Of a stretch of 64,000 bases of DNA, positions 51,807 through 60,057 are shown one piece after another; within the stretch, counting starts at the first letter, position 1; each line of letters starts with the position of its first letter. The DNA is from Pseudomonas sp. FP2196 (GTDB lineage Bacteria; Pseudomonadota; Gammaproteobacteria; Pseudomonadales; Pseudomonadaceae), in NCBI RefSeq assembly GCF_030687715.1, contig NZ_CP117445.1, positions 1,298,501 to 1,362,500 of the forward strand, written 5' to 3'. The translations under genes were made by a program, and so were the position numbers. Below the pieces are notes generated by a model. The model worked only from the letters and a program-made list of their open reading frames with translations, was not told the DNA's origin and did no database searches.

Positions 51807-52964
51807 GTGGATTATCCAAACAGTGTGCCCAGCGCCGGATTGGTGAATGGGAAGTTCGTTGATGAAAACCCGTTGATGGGGACGCCGGGGTCGTTGATTC
51901 CGGCGGAGTGGGGTAACGGGGTTACGCAGGAAATTCTCAACGTGATCAAGGCCGGGGATATGACCCCGGACGAGAAAAAATACGATCAGTTGTTGCAGGC
52001 GATTCAGAGTGTTTCGGCCAAGGGCTGGAATCTGGATTCGGCGTTGCCGCTGTCGGCTTTGCCTTTGCCAACTGTTGCCACGGCAGATGCCCGGTTGCCG
52101 ATTACGCCAGCCGCCGCATCGGCCAGTGGCGGGCGAGTGTCGGTGCCGGCGGGTGTCTACGTCAGCATTGGCCAGGAAGTGGTGGCGGGGCAGTTGGGGC
52201 GTTCACGTACTTTCACTACCCAGGCCTGGAGCAGTGCAGACCTGCTGCCCAGCTCGAGCTACTTTCTGCGGGCGCAGGTGGTGGGCGGTGTGCTGAGTTT
52301 ATATACCCAGCGCGGTACGATTTACGACGTGACACCCGAGACGCTGAAAGGTGTGGCCAACGGCGCTGCCGGCGGCGGTTTTCAGAGTTCGGTGCTGGAC
52401 ATATGTCTGGCCTGGGTCGTCACCGGCGCGCCCGGCTCCGTGCCGACAGTGCGTGCGATTTACAACCGGGCGCGCTTGACCTGGACTCAGACCGTCAACG
52501 GCACTGGTGCGGTGTTTCTGCCGCTGGACCCCCATGCCCGTGCAGCGCGGCTGGTGGTGGGCAATCCGACGCCATCATCGACGGCCGTTACCAGCGTCGC
52601 GTTTCCGGCGACTGGATGGGCTGGAGGCAACTACAGCTACCTTTCCCCCGTTTCAACGGGCGTTTCCAATAATGCGGGAGGCTGGAACCCGGCCACTTTG
52701 CAACCTTGCGTGATATTCACCAACAATATTGTCTACGACGTCACGGTCTCGACGCTGACCGCCAGTTTTGATCACGCCAACCTGCGCTCGCTCTGGCAGT
52801 CCTATCAGGCCGAGCACAATCTTGGGCAAGCCAATGCCGACAGTGATGAATTGCTCTTCAGCATGGGGATCAAAAGTCATCCGCTGACCGACTACAGCGC
52901 CGGCATCGCGATCAATTTCGGGGACGCCGTGAACGTCCAGTTGCAGTGGGAGCTCATTCGATGA
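51807..52964 (+). CDS. Tail fibre B2
   Basis: A 385-residue fibre starting at GTG, with GGGAGGT upstream. Its first residues then align with the other three fibres (DYPNSVPSAGLVNGKFVDEN). After about residue 70 it is unlike the others: beta-rich, with RSRTFTTQAWSSADLLPSSS and LYTQRGTIYDVTPETLKG. The receptor-binding part is unassigned. ATGA overlap with the next gene couples them. Confidence 0.85.
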   Translation: MDYPNSVPSAGLVNGKFVDENPLMGTPGSLIPAEWGNGVTQEILNVIKAGDMTPDEKKYDQLLQAIQSVSAKGWNLDSALPLSALPLPTVATADARLPITPAAASASGGRVSVPAGVYVSIGQEVVAGQLGRSRTFTTQAWSSADLLPSSSYFLRAQVVGGVLSLYTQRGTIYDVTPETLKGVANGAAGGGFQSSVLDICLAWVVTGAPGSVPTVRAIYNRARLTWTQTVNGTGAVFLPLDPHARAARLVVGNPTPSSTAVTSVAFPATGWAGGNYSYLSPVSTGVSNNAGGWNPATLQPCVIFTNNIVYDVTVSTLTASFDHANLRSLWQSYQAEHNLGQANADSDELLFSMGIKSHPLTDYSAGIAINFGDAVNVQLQWELIR

Positions 52965-53476
52965 TCGTCATTCAGGAACTCCATCAGATTGACGGCGAAC
53001 TGCGTCCCGCGCAGCCGTCTGTCGCCCATGAATGGAACGGCGAACAGTGGGTCGTCAATCCGGGAAAAGTCGCTCTGCTGGAACAGCAGGAAGTCGAACG
53101 TCTGTGTGCCAAGGTCGATGCAGTCGCCGACAGTGCCCGTACACAACTGGCCGGCGACCCGCTCAAAGCCATGGAATACGCCCAGGCCGCCGCCGATGCT
53201 CAGGCTTATCAGGACGCCGGTTATCCGAAAAAAGATGTTCCGTTGTCTATCACGGCGTGGGTGGTCAAAGGCCGCACAGCCAAACAGGCTGCCGAACAGA
53301 TTCTCGGCAAGGCCGATCAGCTCACCGACCATTTGCTGACCCTGCGCACCTTGCGCCTGAAGGCGAAGACACAAATTCGCGCTCAGGCGGCCAAGGGCAA
53401 GATCGATCTGGCTCGCAGCGCCGCCGATGAGGCGATTGCGGCGATGCGCGAACTGGTCAGCCAACAGACCAGTTAA
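52961..53476 (+). CDS. Tail fibre chaperone B2
   Basis: A 171-residue protein translationally coupled to fibre B2. It is a different chaperone type from B1: the N-terminus MIVIQELHQIDGELRPAQPS is short, and the long helical C-terminal half has QAAEQILGKADQLTDHLLT and LRTLRLKAKTQIRA. I infer the role from position after a fibre. Confidence 0.7.
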   Translation: MIVIQELHQIDGELRPAQPSVAHEWNGEQWVVNPGKVALLEQQEVERLCAKVDAVADSARTQLAGDPLKAMEYAQAAADAQAYQDAGYPKKDVPLSITAWVVKGRTAKQAAEQILGKADQLTDHLLTLRTLRLKAKTQIRAQAAKGKIDLARSAADEAIAAMRELVSQQTS

Positions 53477-53496
53477 GACGCCAATCTGCTTCAGCC

Positions 53497-53524
53497 AAGC
53501 CCACTTCACCGTGGGCTTTTTATT
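53497..53524 (+). terminator. Terminator between fibre cassettes B2 and B3
   Basis: AAGCCCAC and GTGGGCTT are perfect arms around six bases, followed by TTTATTTTC. It would reduce transcription of the last two fibre cassettes and the lysis genes. The stem core is the same as in the hairpin at 42901. Confidence 0.82.
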
Positions 53525-53606
53525 TTCAGAAACTGACCGTGGACGAGGTTGCAATGGCAGCGCTCGGGACGCGGTTCATTTGTTATTTCAGAGGAACGAA
53601 AGACCT

Positions 53607-54698
53607 ATGGATTACCCAAAAAGCGTCCCCAGCGTCGGCCTGGTCGATGGCCGCTTCGTCGATGAAAACCCGGTGGCGGGAACGCCGGGTTCTTTGATTC
53701 CGGCAGTGTGGGGCAATAGCGTGACTCAGGAGATCCTGAGTGTGATTACCGGTGGCGGGCTGGTGGCTTCTGAAGCGGACAACACTCAGTTGTTCAAGGC
53801 GATTCAGGCGATTGTCGGGAATGCCAGTCCGATGCGTTCGGTCATCACTCGACTGGCTGCCTCCAAAACGCTGACCGAGCAAGAACTCGGTCTGGTGCTG
53901 ATTGACGGCAGTCCGGTGCCGATGACCGTGCTGTTGCCGCCAGCCAATGTCGCACTCGGTGTACGCGACGTGATTGTTCGTCGTGTGGACAACAGCGGTA
54001 ATCGTCTGGTGATCCAGGCATCCGGCACTGACCGCATCCGCTTTCATACGCACCTTTCGCCGAGTGGTTATCCATTCTTTGTACTGATGGGCGGGGGGGA
54101 CTGGTGGCATCTGCGCAGTGATGGGGCGGGTAGCTGGTGGCCGGTTGGTCGTTTCGACAACACCCCATTGGGCAGGCCGTTTTTCGAGACGACTGTGGTG
54201 CTGAGCCCCGGTGGTTATGGCGCGCTCAATGGCACGTTGATGAATCGTGCCGAGTGGCCCTGGCTGTGGGATCACGCTCAGCGTTCGGGGATGCTCAATT
54301 CCGATGCAACCCGTGCTGGAAATGAAGGTAACTGGACGCCAGGTGATGGCGCGCTGACCTTTCGAGGCCCGGAACTGCGCGGCGAATTCCTGCGGGTTCT
54401 GGACGAGGGGCGTAACGCTGACGTCGGCCGCGTCATGGGTACCAATCAGGCCGGCACGGTGCATTCGTATGCCTTGGGAGCAAATGGCGCCGGGGCGGTG
54501 GGTTCTCGCTGGTCCGACAGCCTTTCTGCGGTGGGGCAGCAGACTCACGAAGGACAAACCTGGGTCAAACCGAGTAATGGCGGGCCAATCTATCCCGCCG
54601 GAACGGTTTATCAACAGGACACGGCGAACACGCTTTTGTACACCTTCACTTCGCGTCCCCGCAACGTTGCCTACCCTGGCCGCATCAAAGTTATCTGA
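53607..54698 (+). CDS. Tail fibre B3 with collar domain
   Basis: A 363-residue fibre. It has the shared N-terminus (MDYPKSVPSVGLVDGRFVDE) and a variable middle. The C-terminal half is a phage tail collar domain (YGALNGTLMNRAEWPWLWDH, RGPELRGEFLRVLDEGRN). The collar part resembles the duplicated domain of the cluster A fibre (RGEFLRGWDHGRGVD). The ATG at 53607 is certain from alignment with the other fibres. Confidence 0.88.
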   Translation: MDYPKSVPSVGLVDGRFVDENPVAGTPGSLIPAVWGNSVTQEILSVITGGGLVASEADNTQLFKAIQAIVGNASPMRSVITRLAASKTLTEQELGLVLIDGSPVPMTVLLPPANVALGVRDVIVRRVDNSGNRLVIQASGTDRIRFHTHLSPSGYPFFVLMGGGDWWHLRSDGAGSWWPVGRFDNTPLGRPFFETTVVLSPGGYGALNGTLMNRAEWPWLWDHAQRSGMLNSDATRAGNEGNWTPGDGALTFRGPELRGEFLRVLDEGRNADVGRVMGTNQAGTVHSYALGANGAGAVGSRWSDSLSAVGQQTHEGQTWVKPSNGGPIYPAGTVYQQDTANTLLYTFTSRPRNVAYPGRIKVI

Positions 54699-54706
54699 GG
54701 TACCTC

Positions 54707-55273
54707 ATGTTCAATTATTTAATGGATGACGCTGGCGCTCTGGTGGGGCCGGTGGAGTTTTTCGTGACGCCAGGCATCGGCGTGCAATTGCCCGCTAACG
54801 CGATTCAACTGGCTTACGAATTGCCAGAAGCGGAACAGGGGCGCACTTGGGCGATGGCCAACGGTGTGCCTCGCGAGCTGATCGACCTGCGTGGCATCGT
54901 CTATCGCAAAGATAACGGTGCGAAACAGACCTGGAGTGAATTGGGCTCCCTCCCGGAAGATCTCACTGCTGACCCTTGCCCTGACGAATATCATCTCTGG
55001 CAGGACAACACATGGGTGCTGGATGAATCCAGGCGTCAGACTGACCTCAAGGCCAAAGTCATTGCTCAGCGTGACGCCTTGCTGCGCGACGCCGTCCTGC
55101 GCATCGCCCCCCTGCAATACGCCGAAGACATCGACGATGCGAGCCATGAAGAACAGCTGCAATTGCTCGAATGGAAACTCTACAGCGTGGAACTGAATCG
55201 GCTCGAAAAACAGTCCGGTTTCCCATCGCAAATCATTTGGCCAGTCGCGCCAGGCCCAACCGCAAACATCTAA
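54707..55273 (+). CDS. Tail fibre chaperone B3
   Basis: A 188-residue chaperone following fibre B3. The C-terminal LQLLEWKLYSVELNRLEKQS and IIWPVAPG is the common tail-fibre assembly signature. The N-terminal half (FNYLMDDAGALVGPVEFFVT) differs from the B1 type. Confidence 0.85.
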   Translation: MFNYLMDDAGALVGPVEFFVTPGIGVQLPANAIQLAYELPEAEQGRTWAMANGVPRELIDLRGIVYRKDNGAKQTWSELGSLPEDLTADPCPDEYHLWQDNTWVLDESRRQTDLKAKVIAQRDALLRDAVLRIAPLQYAEDIDDASHEEQLQLLEWKLYSVELNRLEKQSGFPSQIIWPVAPGPTANI

Positions 55274-55294
55274 GTCATCGAAGGGAGAAAGGTA

Positions 55295-56188
55295 ATGGAT
55301 TATCCAATCAGTGTGCCAAGTGCAGGATTGGTCAATGGCAAGTTTGTCGACGAGGACGCGCTAGCCGGCTCGCCTGGCTCGTTGATTCCAGCGAGTTGGG
55401 GCAACGGCGTTACTCAAGAAATTCTCGGGGTTGTTCGGGCGGCTGGAATGACGCCGAGCGAGTCTTCCAACACTCAATTGCTTGACGCGCTGCGCAGCAC
55501 GCAGCTGTTCCAGACGCCAGCGCGATTCGATGTGAGCCGTTCAGTGGCTACTCCCGAATTCGTGCAGCGAGCGCTGGGCAATTATGCGGGTGCGCGTGGC
55601 GTAACTGCCGCGACGCAACTGACTGCTGCAGACGTGGGATGGGCGATCGGTCTGGGAGGCGACCTGCCTTACACCGTGTCCTTGCCAGAAATCAACTCAG
55701 TTCCCAATGGGGCCATGTTCGCGCTGCATTGCCGTAGCAACGCAGCGGTCACAATTGCCTGCACAGGCAATGCGAAAATAAGCCCGCAAGGTGCGTATCT
55801 GACTTCGGTCGTCATGAACAGCGGTGAGAGCGCCACCGTTATCAGGGAGTATGGAGTCTGGGTGGTTCACGGTACGGCCAGTCTGAAATATGCCGCGTCT
55901 CTTTACGCTTCGGTGGGTAATCCTGGGTATCAGAAGCACGCCAGCGGAAACATTGATCAATGGGGATTCGGCACGACAGATGCCCTCGGTGAGATGTGGG
56001 TTAATTTTCCGATTGCCTTCCCGAATGCTTTTTTCTCATGTGTCGCCAACCATGTCGGCGGTGAAGGTGCCATGGTGATTGTTGTCGGAGGCACCGCCAC
56101 CAAACTGGGCGTTCGCCTGAAAGTGCGCAACGCGGTCAACCAGCCCGGGGCAGGCTGGACAGTGTTTTATTTTGCCAAGGGCTATTAA
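55295..56188 (+). CDS. Tail fibre B4
   Basis: A 297-residue fibre. The shared N-terminus MDYPISVPSAGLVNGKFVDE is followed by SVATPEFVQRALGNYAG, close to B1. The C-terminus NPGYQKHASGNIDQWG, FPIAFPN and FYFAKGY is again the gp53-like domain. B1 and B4 therefore keep the same plan with diverged tips, while B2 and B3 between them are different. Confidence 0.88.
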   Translation: MDYPISVPSAGLVNGKFVDEDALAGSPGSLIPASWGNGVTQEILGVVRAAGMTPSESSNTQLLDALRSTQLFQTPARFDVSRSVATPEFVQRALGNYAGARGVTAATQLTAADVGWAIGLGGDLPYTVSLPEINSVPNGAMFALHCRSNAAVTIACTGNAKISPQGAYLTSVVMNSGESATVIREYGVWVVHGTASLKYAASLYASVGNPGYQKHASGNIDQWGFGTTDALGEMWVNFPIAFPNAFFSCVANHVGGEGAMVIVVGGTATKLGVRLKVRNAVNQPGAGWTVFYFAKGY

Positions 56189-56635
56189 ATGAATACCTTT
56201 AACGTGTTGTTCAGCGCCAGTACTCGAGGAGTGTATGTACCAGGTATCAATTCGTCGGACATTCCGGACGACGTCATTGAAATTCCACAGGCCTATTGGA
56301 TTTCGCTGCTACAGCAATTGGCGGTCACTGCGAAAGTCATTGGCGTCCATGTGGAAACCGGTTACCCGATCTTGATTGATCCGCCGCCTCCGTCGGAGGA
56401 ACAGGCGGCAGAGGCTGAGCGCAATTGGCGTACGTCACAGCTCGCTGCCACCGACGGTCTGGTGGCGCGTGACCGCGATGAACTGGAGGATGGTGGCGGC
56501 ACCACTCTGACCACCGAGCAGTACGCAGAACTGCAAACCTATCGACGCGAATTGCGCGAGTGGCCACAGGGTTCTTTCTTCCCGCTCAGCGAGCATCGTC
56601 CGGTGGCGCCGCGCTGGTTGGACGCCGCGCTTTAA
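56189..56635 (+). CDS. Tail fibre chaperone B4
   Basis: A 148-residue protein starting right after the fibre B4 stop. It includes AAEAERNWRTSQLAATDGLV and LTTEQYAELQTYRRELREWP, the typical helical end of fibre assembly proteins. It is the last fibre-related gene before the lysis genes. Confidence 0.85.
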   Translation: MNTFNVLFSASTRGVYVPGINSSDIPDDVIEIPQAYWISLLQQLAVTAKVIGVHVETGYPILIDPPPPSEEQAAEAERNWRTSQLAATDGLVARDRDELEDGGGTTLTTEQYAELQTYRRELREWPQGSFFPLSEHRPVAPRWLDAAL

Positions 56636-56748
56636 ATCAGCAGGCATCAAGGTCAATACCGTTTCCCGAAAACTCCGGCAAACAATGGCTTGCAGGCATT
56701 GGCGCTCAACCATGATTCAATCGGAGCATCCAGGGAGGATTACGCATT

Positions 56749-57315
56749 ATGCAAATAACTGAAAACAACCTTATCAACATCATGCCCAACGCCCGCACCC
56801 AAGCGGGCGTTTTTGTTTCTGCGCTCAACAGCGCCATGGCTAACCGTCGTATCGACACGCCAAAGCGTATCGCTGCATTCCTTGCGCAAGTCGGTCACGA
56901 GTCCGGCCAGTTGCGGTACGTGCGAGAGCTGGGCAACAACCAATACCTGAGCAAATACGACACCGGCACTCTGGCGTTACGTCTGGGCAACACGCCCGAG
57001 GCCGACGGTGATGGGCAAAAGTACCGCGGACGCGGACTGATCCAGATCACCGGGCGCAGTAACTATCGCGAATGCAGCCTCGGTCTGTTCGGTGATGAGC
57101 GTTTGCTGTCCTTGCCGGAACTGCTGGAACAACCGCAATGGGCGGCCGAATCTGCCGCGTGGTTCTGGGAGAAAAATGGCCTGAACGAACTGGCTGATAG
57201 AGATCAGTTCAACACCATCACCCGCCGTATCAACGGCGGGTTGAACGGGTTGCAGGATCGTCTGGAAATCTGGGCGCGGGCGAGGGCGGTGCTATGCCAA
57301 TCCCCTGGCGAGTGA
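56749..57315 (+). CDS. Endolysin, glycoside hydrolase family 19
   Basis: A 188-residue chitinase-like lysozyme. The acid/base glutamate is E51 in VGHESGQLRY, and YRGRGLIQITGRSNY is the family 19 core. It lyses the producer cell wall to release particles once the holin has opened the inner membrane. An intrinsic terminator is embedded in codons 14-24. GGAGG precedes the ATG. The end overlaps the Rz-like gene by 22 bases. Confidence 0.92.
   Translation: MQITENNLINIMPNARTQAGVFVSALNSAMANRRIDTPKRIAAFLAQVGHESGQLRYVRELGNNQYLSKYDTGTLALRLGNTPEADGDGQKYRGRGLIQITGRSNYRECSLGLFGDERLLSLPELLEQPQWAAESAAWFWEKNGLNELADRDQFNTITRRINGGLNGLQDRLEIWARARAVLCQSPGE
56790..56820 (+). terminator. Intrinsic terminator inside the endolysin gene
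   Basis: CGCCCGC and GCGGGCG form a perfect seven-pair GC stem around ACCCAA and are followed by TTTTTGTTT. The structure lies 41-71 bases after the endolysin start, wholly within the reading frame. Translating ribosomes would melt it; untranslated transcripts would stop here. Confidence 0.75.
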
Positions 57316-57812
57316 TTGGCGTCTTGCTGCTGGCCTTGGGGGCGGCGGCACTGGCCTGGCAGTTTCAGGACTGGCGCTACGGGCGGCAATTGGCCGAACA
57401 GGCTCGGTTAAACGCCGAAACGCTTAATCAACAGACCGTCGCCGCCGCCACCGCACAACAGGCCGAGCAGGATAAACGTCTGGCGCTGGAGCAACGGCTC
57501 GCCGCCAGTGAGCAAACCCATTATCGAGCCATGAGCGATGCCCAACGTGATCAGGATCGCCTGCGCGATCGTCTTGCCACTGCTGATGTGCGCCTGTCAG
57601 TCCTTCTCGACGCCGGCGACGTTACCCAAGGCTGTGGGATGCCCGCCACCGCCGGCACCGGCGGCGTGGATCATGCAGCCTTACGCGCCCGACTTGACCC
57701 GGCGCATGCTCAACGAATTATCGCCATTACCGACACCGGCGACCGCGGACTGATTGCCTTGCAGGCCTGTCAGGCCTATGTCAGAGCGCTCGCGCCCGAA
57801 CATTTTGAATAA
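57294..57812 (+). CDS. Rz-like inner-membrane spanin
   Basis: A 172-residue protein with an N-terminal membrane anchor (WRVIGVLLLALGAAALAWQF) and a long Q/A-rich coiled coil (LAEQARLNAETLNQQTVAAA). This is the Rz/DUF2514 plan. It spans the periplasm and joins Rz1 to fuse inner and outer membranes in the last lysis step. Its ATG lies inside the endolysin gene. Confidence 0.85.
   Translation: MPIPWRVIGVLLLALGAAALAWQFQDWRYGRQLAEQARLNAETLNQQTVAAATAQQAEQDKRLALEQRLAASEQTHYRAMSDAQRDQDRLRDRLATADVRLSVLLDAGDVTQGCGMPATAGTGGVDHAALRARLDPAHAQRIIAITDTGDRGLIALQACQAYVRALAPEHFE
57538..57753 (+). CDS. Embedded Rz1-like outer-membrane lipoprotein
   Basis: A 71-codon frame fully nested in the Rz-like gene in another frame. 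It has a short signal (IACAIVLPLLMCAC) with a lipobox ending in LMCAC, and then a proline-rich segment (GCPPPPAPAAWIMQPYAPDL). This is the classic embedded Rz1 layout and composition. The translation start is inferred; no strong ribosome site is visible. Confidence 0.8.
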   Translation: MPNVIRIACAIVLPLLMCACQSFSTPATLPKAVGCPPPPAPAAWIMQPYAPDLTRRMLNELSPLPTPATAD

Positions 57813-57880
57813 GCTTGTGTATTGAAAGCGCAACCGGCTCGTGTACGGTGGTACGCATTCCACACGATCCGGAGCACACC

Positions 57881-58381
57881 GTGAAAGAGATCACTCAATT
57901 GGCCGCCGAACTTGGCCGACGTCTGCAAGTGCTCAATGCCCACGTCACCGCCGCCGAATCCTGTACCGGCGGCGGGATTGCCGAAGCCATCACACGCATT
58001 CCCGGCAGCTCGGCGTGGTTCGAGGCCGGTTACGTGACGTATTCCAACCGGCAGAAAACCCAGCAACTGAATGTGCCGGCCGAGTTGTTCGATACGGTGG
58101 GCGCGGTCAGTCGCGAGGTGGTCGAATCGATGGTGCAGGGTGCGCAGAAACACAGCCTGGCGCGGTTTGCCGTGGCGGTGAGCGGCGTGGCCGGGCCTGA
58201 TGGTGGCACGCCGAACAAACCGGTGGGCACGGTGTGGCTGGCCTGGGGTGTCGGTGACGTGGTTTCCAGTGAGGTTCAGCATTTCCCCGGCAACCGCGAT
58301 GAAGTCCGCCGACAAACGGTGAAGGCCGCGCTAGAGGGGCTCCTGCGACTGGCGGCACGAGAAATCGAAAATCAGGGGTAG
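57881..58381 (+). CDS. cinA: CinA-family nicotinamide-nucleotide amidohydrolase PncC
   Basis: A 166-residue protein starting at GTG, with CCGGAG upstream. It has [17 protein letters not shown], with the catalytic serine in ESCTGG, and [20 protein letters not shown]. This is the stand-alone CinA C-terminal domain that deamidates NMN in pyridine nucleotide recycling. It marks the right edge of the tailocin block and precedes recA as in other pseudomonads. Confidence 0.94.
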   Translation: MKEITQLAAELGRRLQVLNAHVTAAESCTGGGIAEAITRIPGSSAWFEAGYVTYSNRQKTQQLNVPAELFDTVGAVSREVVESMVQGAQKHSLARFAVAVSGVAGPDGGTPNKPVGTVWLAWGVGDVVSSEVQHFPGNRDEVRRQTVKAALEGLLRLAAREIENQG

Positions 58382-58408
58382 GCGATCCGCGAACGCTGTG
58401 GAATAATA

Positions 58409-58424
58409 CTGGCTACTTATACAG
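58409..58424 (+). promoter_or_regulatory. LexA box of recA
   Basis: CTG-N10-CAG (CTGGCTACTTATACAG) fits the LexA consensus and lies 41 bases upstream of the recA start. It puts recA under SOS control. RecA filaments would also trigger cleavage of the tailocin repressor encoded at 25446, linking both ends of this region. Confidence 0.88.
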
Positions 58425-58464
58425 GTGTTGGCCGTCAGGCCTTATTGATTACGTGAGGACTTTA

Positions 58465-59523
58465 ATGGACGACAACAAGAAGAAAGCCTTGGCTGCGGCC
58501 CTGGGTCAGATCGAACGTCAATTCGGCAAGGGTGCCGTAATGCGTATGGGCGATCAGGACCGTCAGGCGATCCCATCCATCTCCACTGGCTCTCTGGGTC
58601 TGGACATTGCACTCGGCATTGGCGGCCTGCCAAAAGGCCGTATCGTTGAAATCTACGGTCCTGAATCTTCCGGTAAAACCACACTGACACTGTCCGTGAT
58701 CGCCCAGGCTCAAAAAGCTGGCGCGACCTGCGCATTCGTCGACGCCGAACACGCCCTCGACCCTGAGTACGCCGGCAAACTGGGCGTCAACGTCGATGAC
58801 CTGCTGGTTTCCCAGCCAGACACCGGCGAGCAAGCCCTGGAAATCACCGACATGCTGGTGCGTTCCAACGCTGTTGACGTGATCATCGTCGACTCCGTGG
58901 CTGCACTGGTACCGAAGGCTGAAATCGAAGGTGAAATGGGCGACATGCACGTGGGCCTGCAAGCCCGTCTGATGTCCCAGGCGCTGCGTAAAATCACCGG
59001 TAACATCAAGAACGCCAACTGCCTGGTGATCTTCATCAACCAGATCCGCATGAAGATCGGCGTGATGTTCGGCAGCCCGGAAACCACCACCGGTGGTAAC
59101 GCGCTGAAGTTCTACGCATCGGTTCGTCTCGACATCCGCCGTACCGGCGCGGTGAAGGAAGGCGACGAAGTGGTCGGCAGCGAAACCCGCGTCAAGGTTG
59201 TGAAGAACAAGGTGGCCTCGCCGTTCCGTCAGGCTGAGTTCCAGATCCTTTATGGCAAGGGCATCTACCTGAACGGCGAGATGATCGACCTGGGTGTGCT
59301 GCACGGTTTCGTCGAGAAGTCTGGCGCATGGTATGCCTATGAAGGCACCAAGATCGGTCAGGGCAAGGCCAACTCGGCCAAGTTCCTGGCAGACAATCCG
59401 GAAATCGCTGCCAAGCTCGAGAAGCAACTGCGTGACAAGCTGCTGGCGCCAGCAGCAGACGTCAAGGCTTCGGCGACCCGTGACAAGGTCGACGATATGG
59501 CCGAGGCCGACATCGACGTTTGA
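58465..59523 (+). CDS. recA: Recombinase RecA
   Basis: A 352-residue RecA that catalyses strand exchange and activates LexA-type self-cleavage. Walker A is GPESSGKTT at residues 65-73. The start [20 protein letters not shown] is the conserved one, four codons after an in-frame ATG. recX follows after nine bases. Confidence 0.98.
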   Translation: MDDNKKKALAAALGQIERQFGKGAVMRMGDQDRQAIPSISTGSLGLDIALGIGGLPKGRIVEIYGPESSGKTTLTLSVIAQAQKAGATCAFVDAEHALDPEYAGKLGVNVDDLLVSQPDTGEQALEITDMLVRSNAVDVIIVDSVAALVPKAEIEGEMGDMHVGLQARLMSQALRKITGNIKNANCLVIFINQIRMKIGVMFGSPETTTGGNALKFYASVRLDIRRTGAVKEGDEVVGSETRVKVVKNKVASPFRQAEFQILYGKGIYLNGEMIDLGVLHGFVEKSGAWYAYEGTKIGQGKANSAKFLADNPEIAAKLEKQLRDKLLAPAADVKASATRDKVDDMAEADIDV

Positions 59524-59532
59524 AGTTTTTGA

Positions 59533-60000
59533 ATGACACTTGTACTCGATACCCTCGTCGCGGTGCGACGAACCGCCATGGACCTGCTCGCTCGACGCGA
59601 GCATGGTCGAGTCGAGCTGACGCGTAAACTGCGTCAGCGCGGTGCAGAGGCGGAAATGATCGAAACAGCCCTCGACCGTTTGACGGAAGAGGGGCTGCTT
59701 TCCGAAGCCCGTTATCTTGAGAGCTTTGTTTCCTACCGAGCGCGTTCCGGCTATGGTCCTCTGCGAATCCGCGAGGAACTCAGCCAGCGCGGTCTACAAC
59801 GCGCCGATATCGAACTCGCCCTGCGCGAAAGCGGTATCAGTTGGCAGGAGCAACTTCAGGAAACGTGGCAGCGAAAGTTCTCCGGACATCTGCCGATTGA
59901 TGCCAAGGAACGAGCCAAACAAGGCCGCTTCCTGGCCTATCGAGGTTTCTCGATGGAGATGATCAACCGCTTGTTCAGCGGCAGAGGAATGGACGATTAA
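59533..60000 (+). CDS. recX: RecA regulator RecX
   Basis: A 155-residue RecX that limits RecA filament growth. It consists of repeated three-helix units: [40 protein letters not shown] and [16 protein letters not shown]. The short gap to recA suggests read-through cotranscription at a lower level. Confidence 0.95.
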   Translation: MTLVLDTLVAVRRTAMDLLARREHGRVELTRKLRQRGAEAEMIETALDRLTEEGLLSEARYLESFVSYRARSGYGPLRIREELSQRGLQRADIELALRESGISWQEQLQETWQRKFSGHLPIDAKERAKQGRFLAYRGFSMEMINRLFSGRGMDD

Positions 60001-60012
60001 AACGGTTAAACA

Positions 60013-60052
60013 AAAACGGCCCGCTATGAAAATAGCGGGCCGTTTTTTTTTT
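60013..60052. terminator. Strong terminator between recX and the LOG gene
   Basis: AAAACGGCCCGCTA pairs with TAGCGGGCCGTTTT around six bases, with T-runs on both strands. It can serve recX on the + strand and the convergent gene on the - strand. Confidence 0.93.
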
Positions 60053-60057
60053 GCCTT

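Noticed and set aside
50424..56635. Fibre switching by a site-specific invertase
   Set aside because: All fibre genes lie in the same orientation and no serine invertase gene or inverted crossover sites were found in the window.
25446..57812. Complete integrated prophage
   Set aside because: No integrase, capsid, portal, terminase or replication genes and no attachment-site duplication were seen; tail and lysis genes only.
58409..58424. LexA box also controlling the tailocin promoter
   Set aside because: A good CTG-N10-CAG site is present only at recA; around 26250-26345 the palindromes do not fit the LexA consensus.
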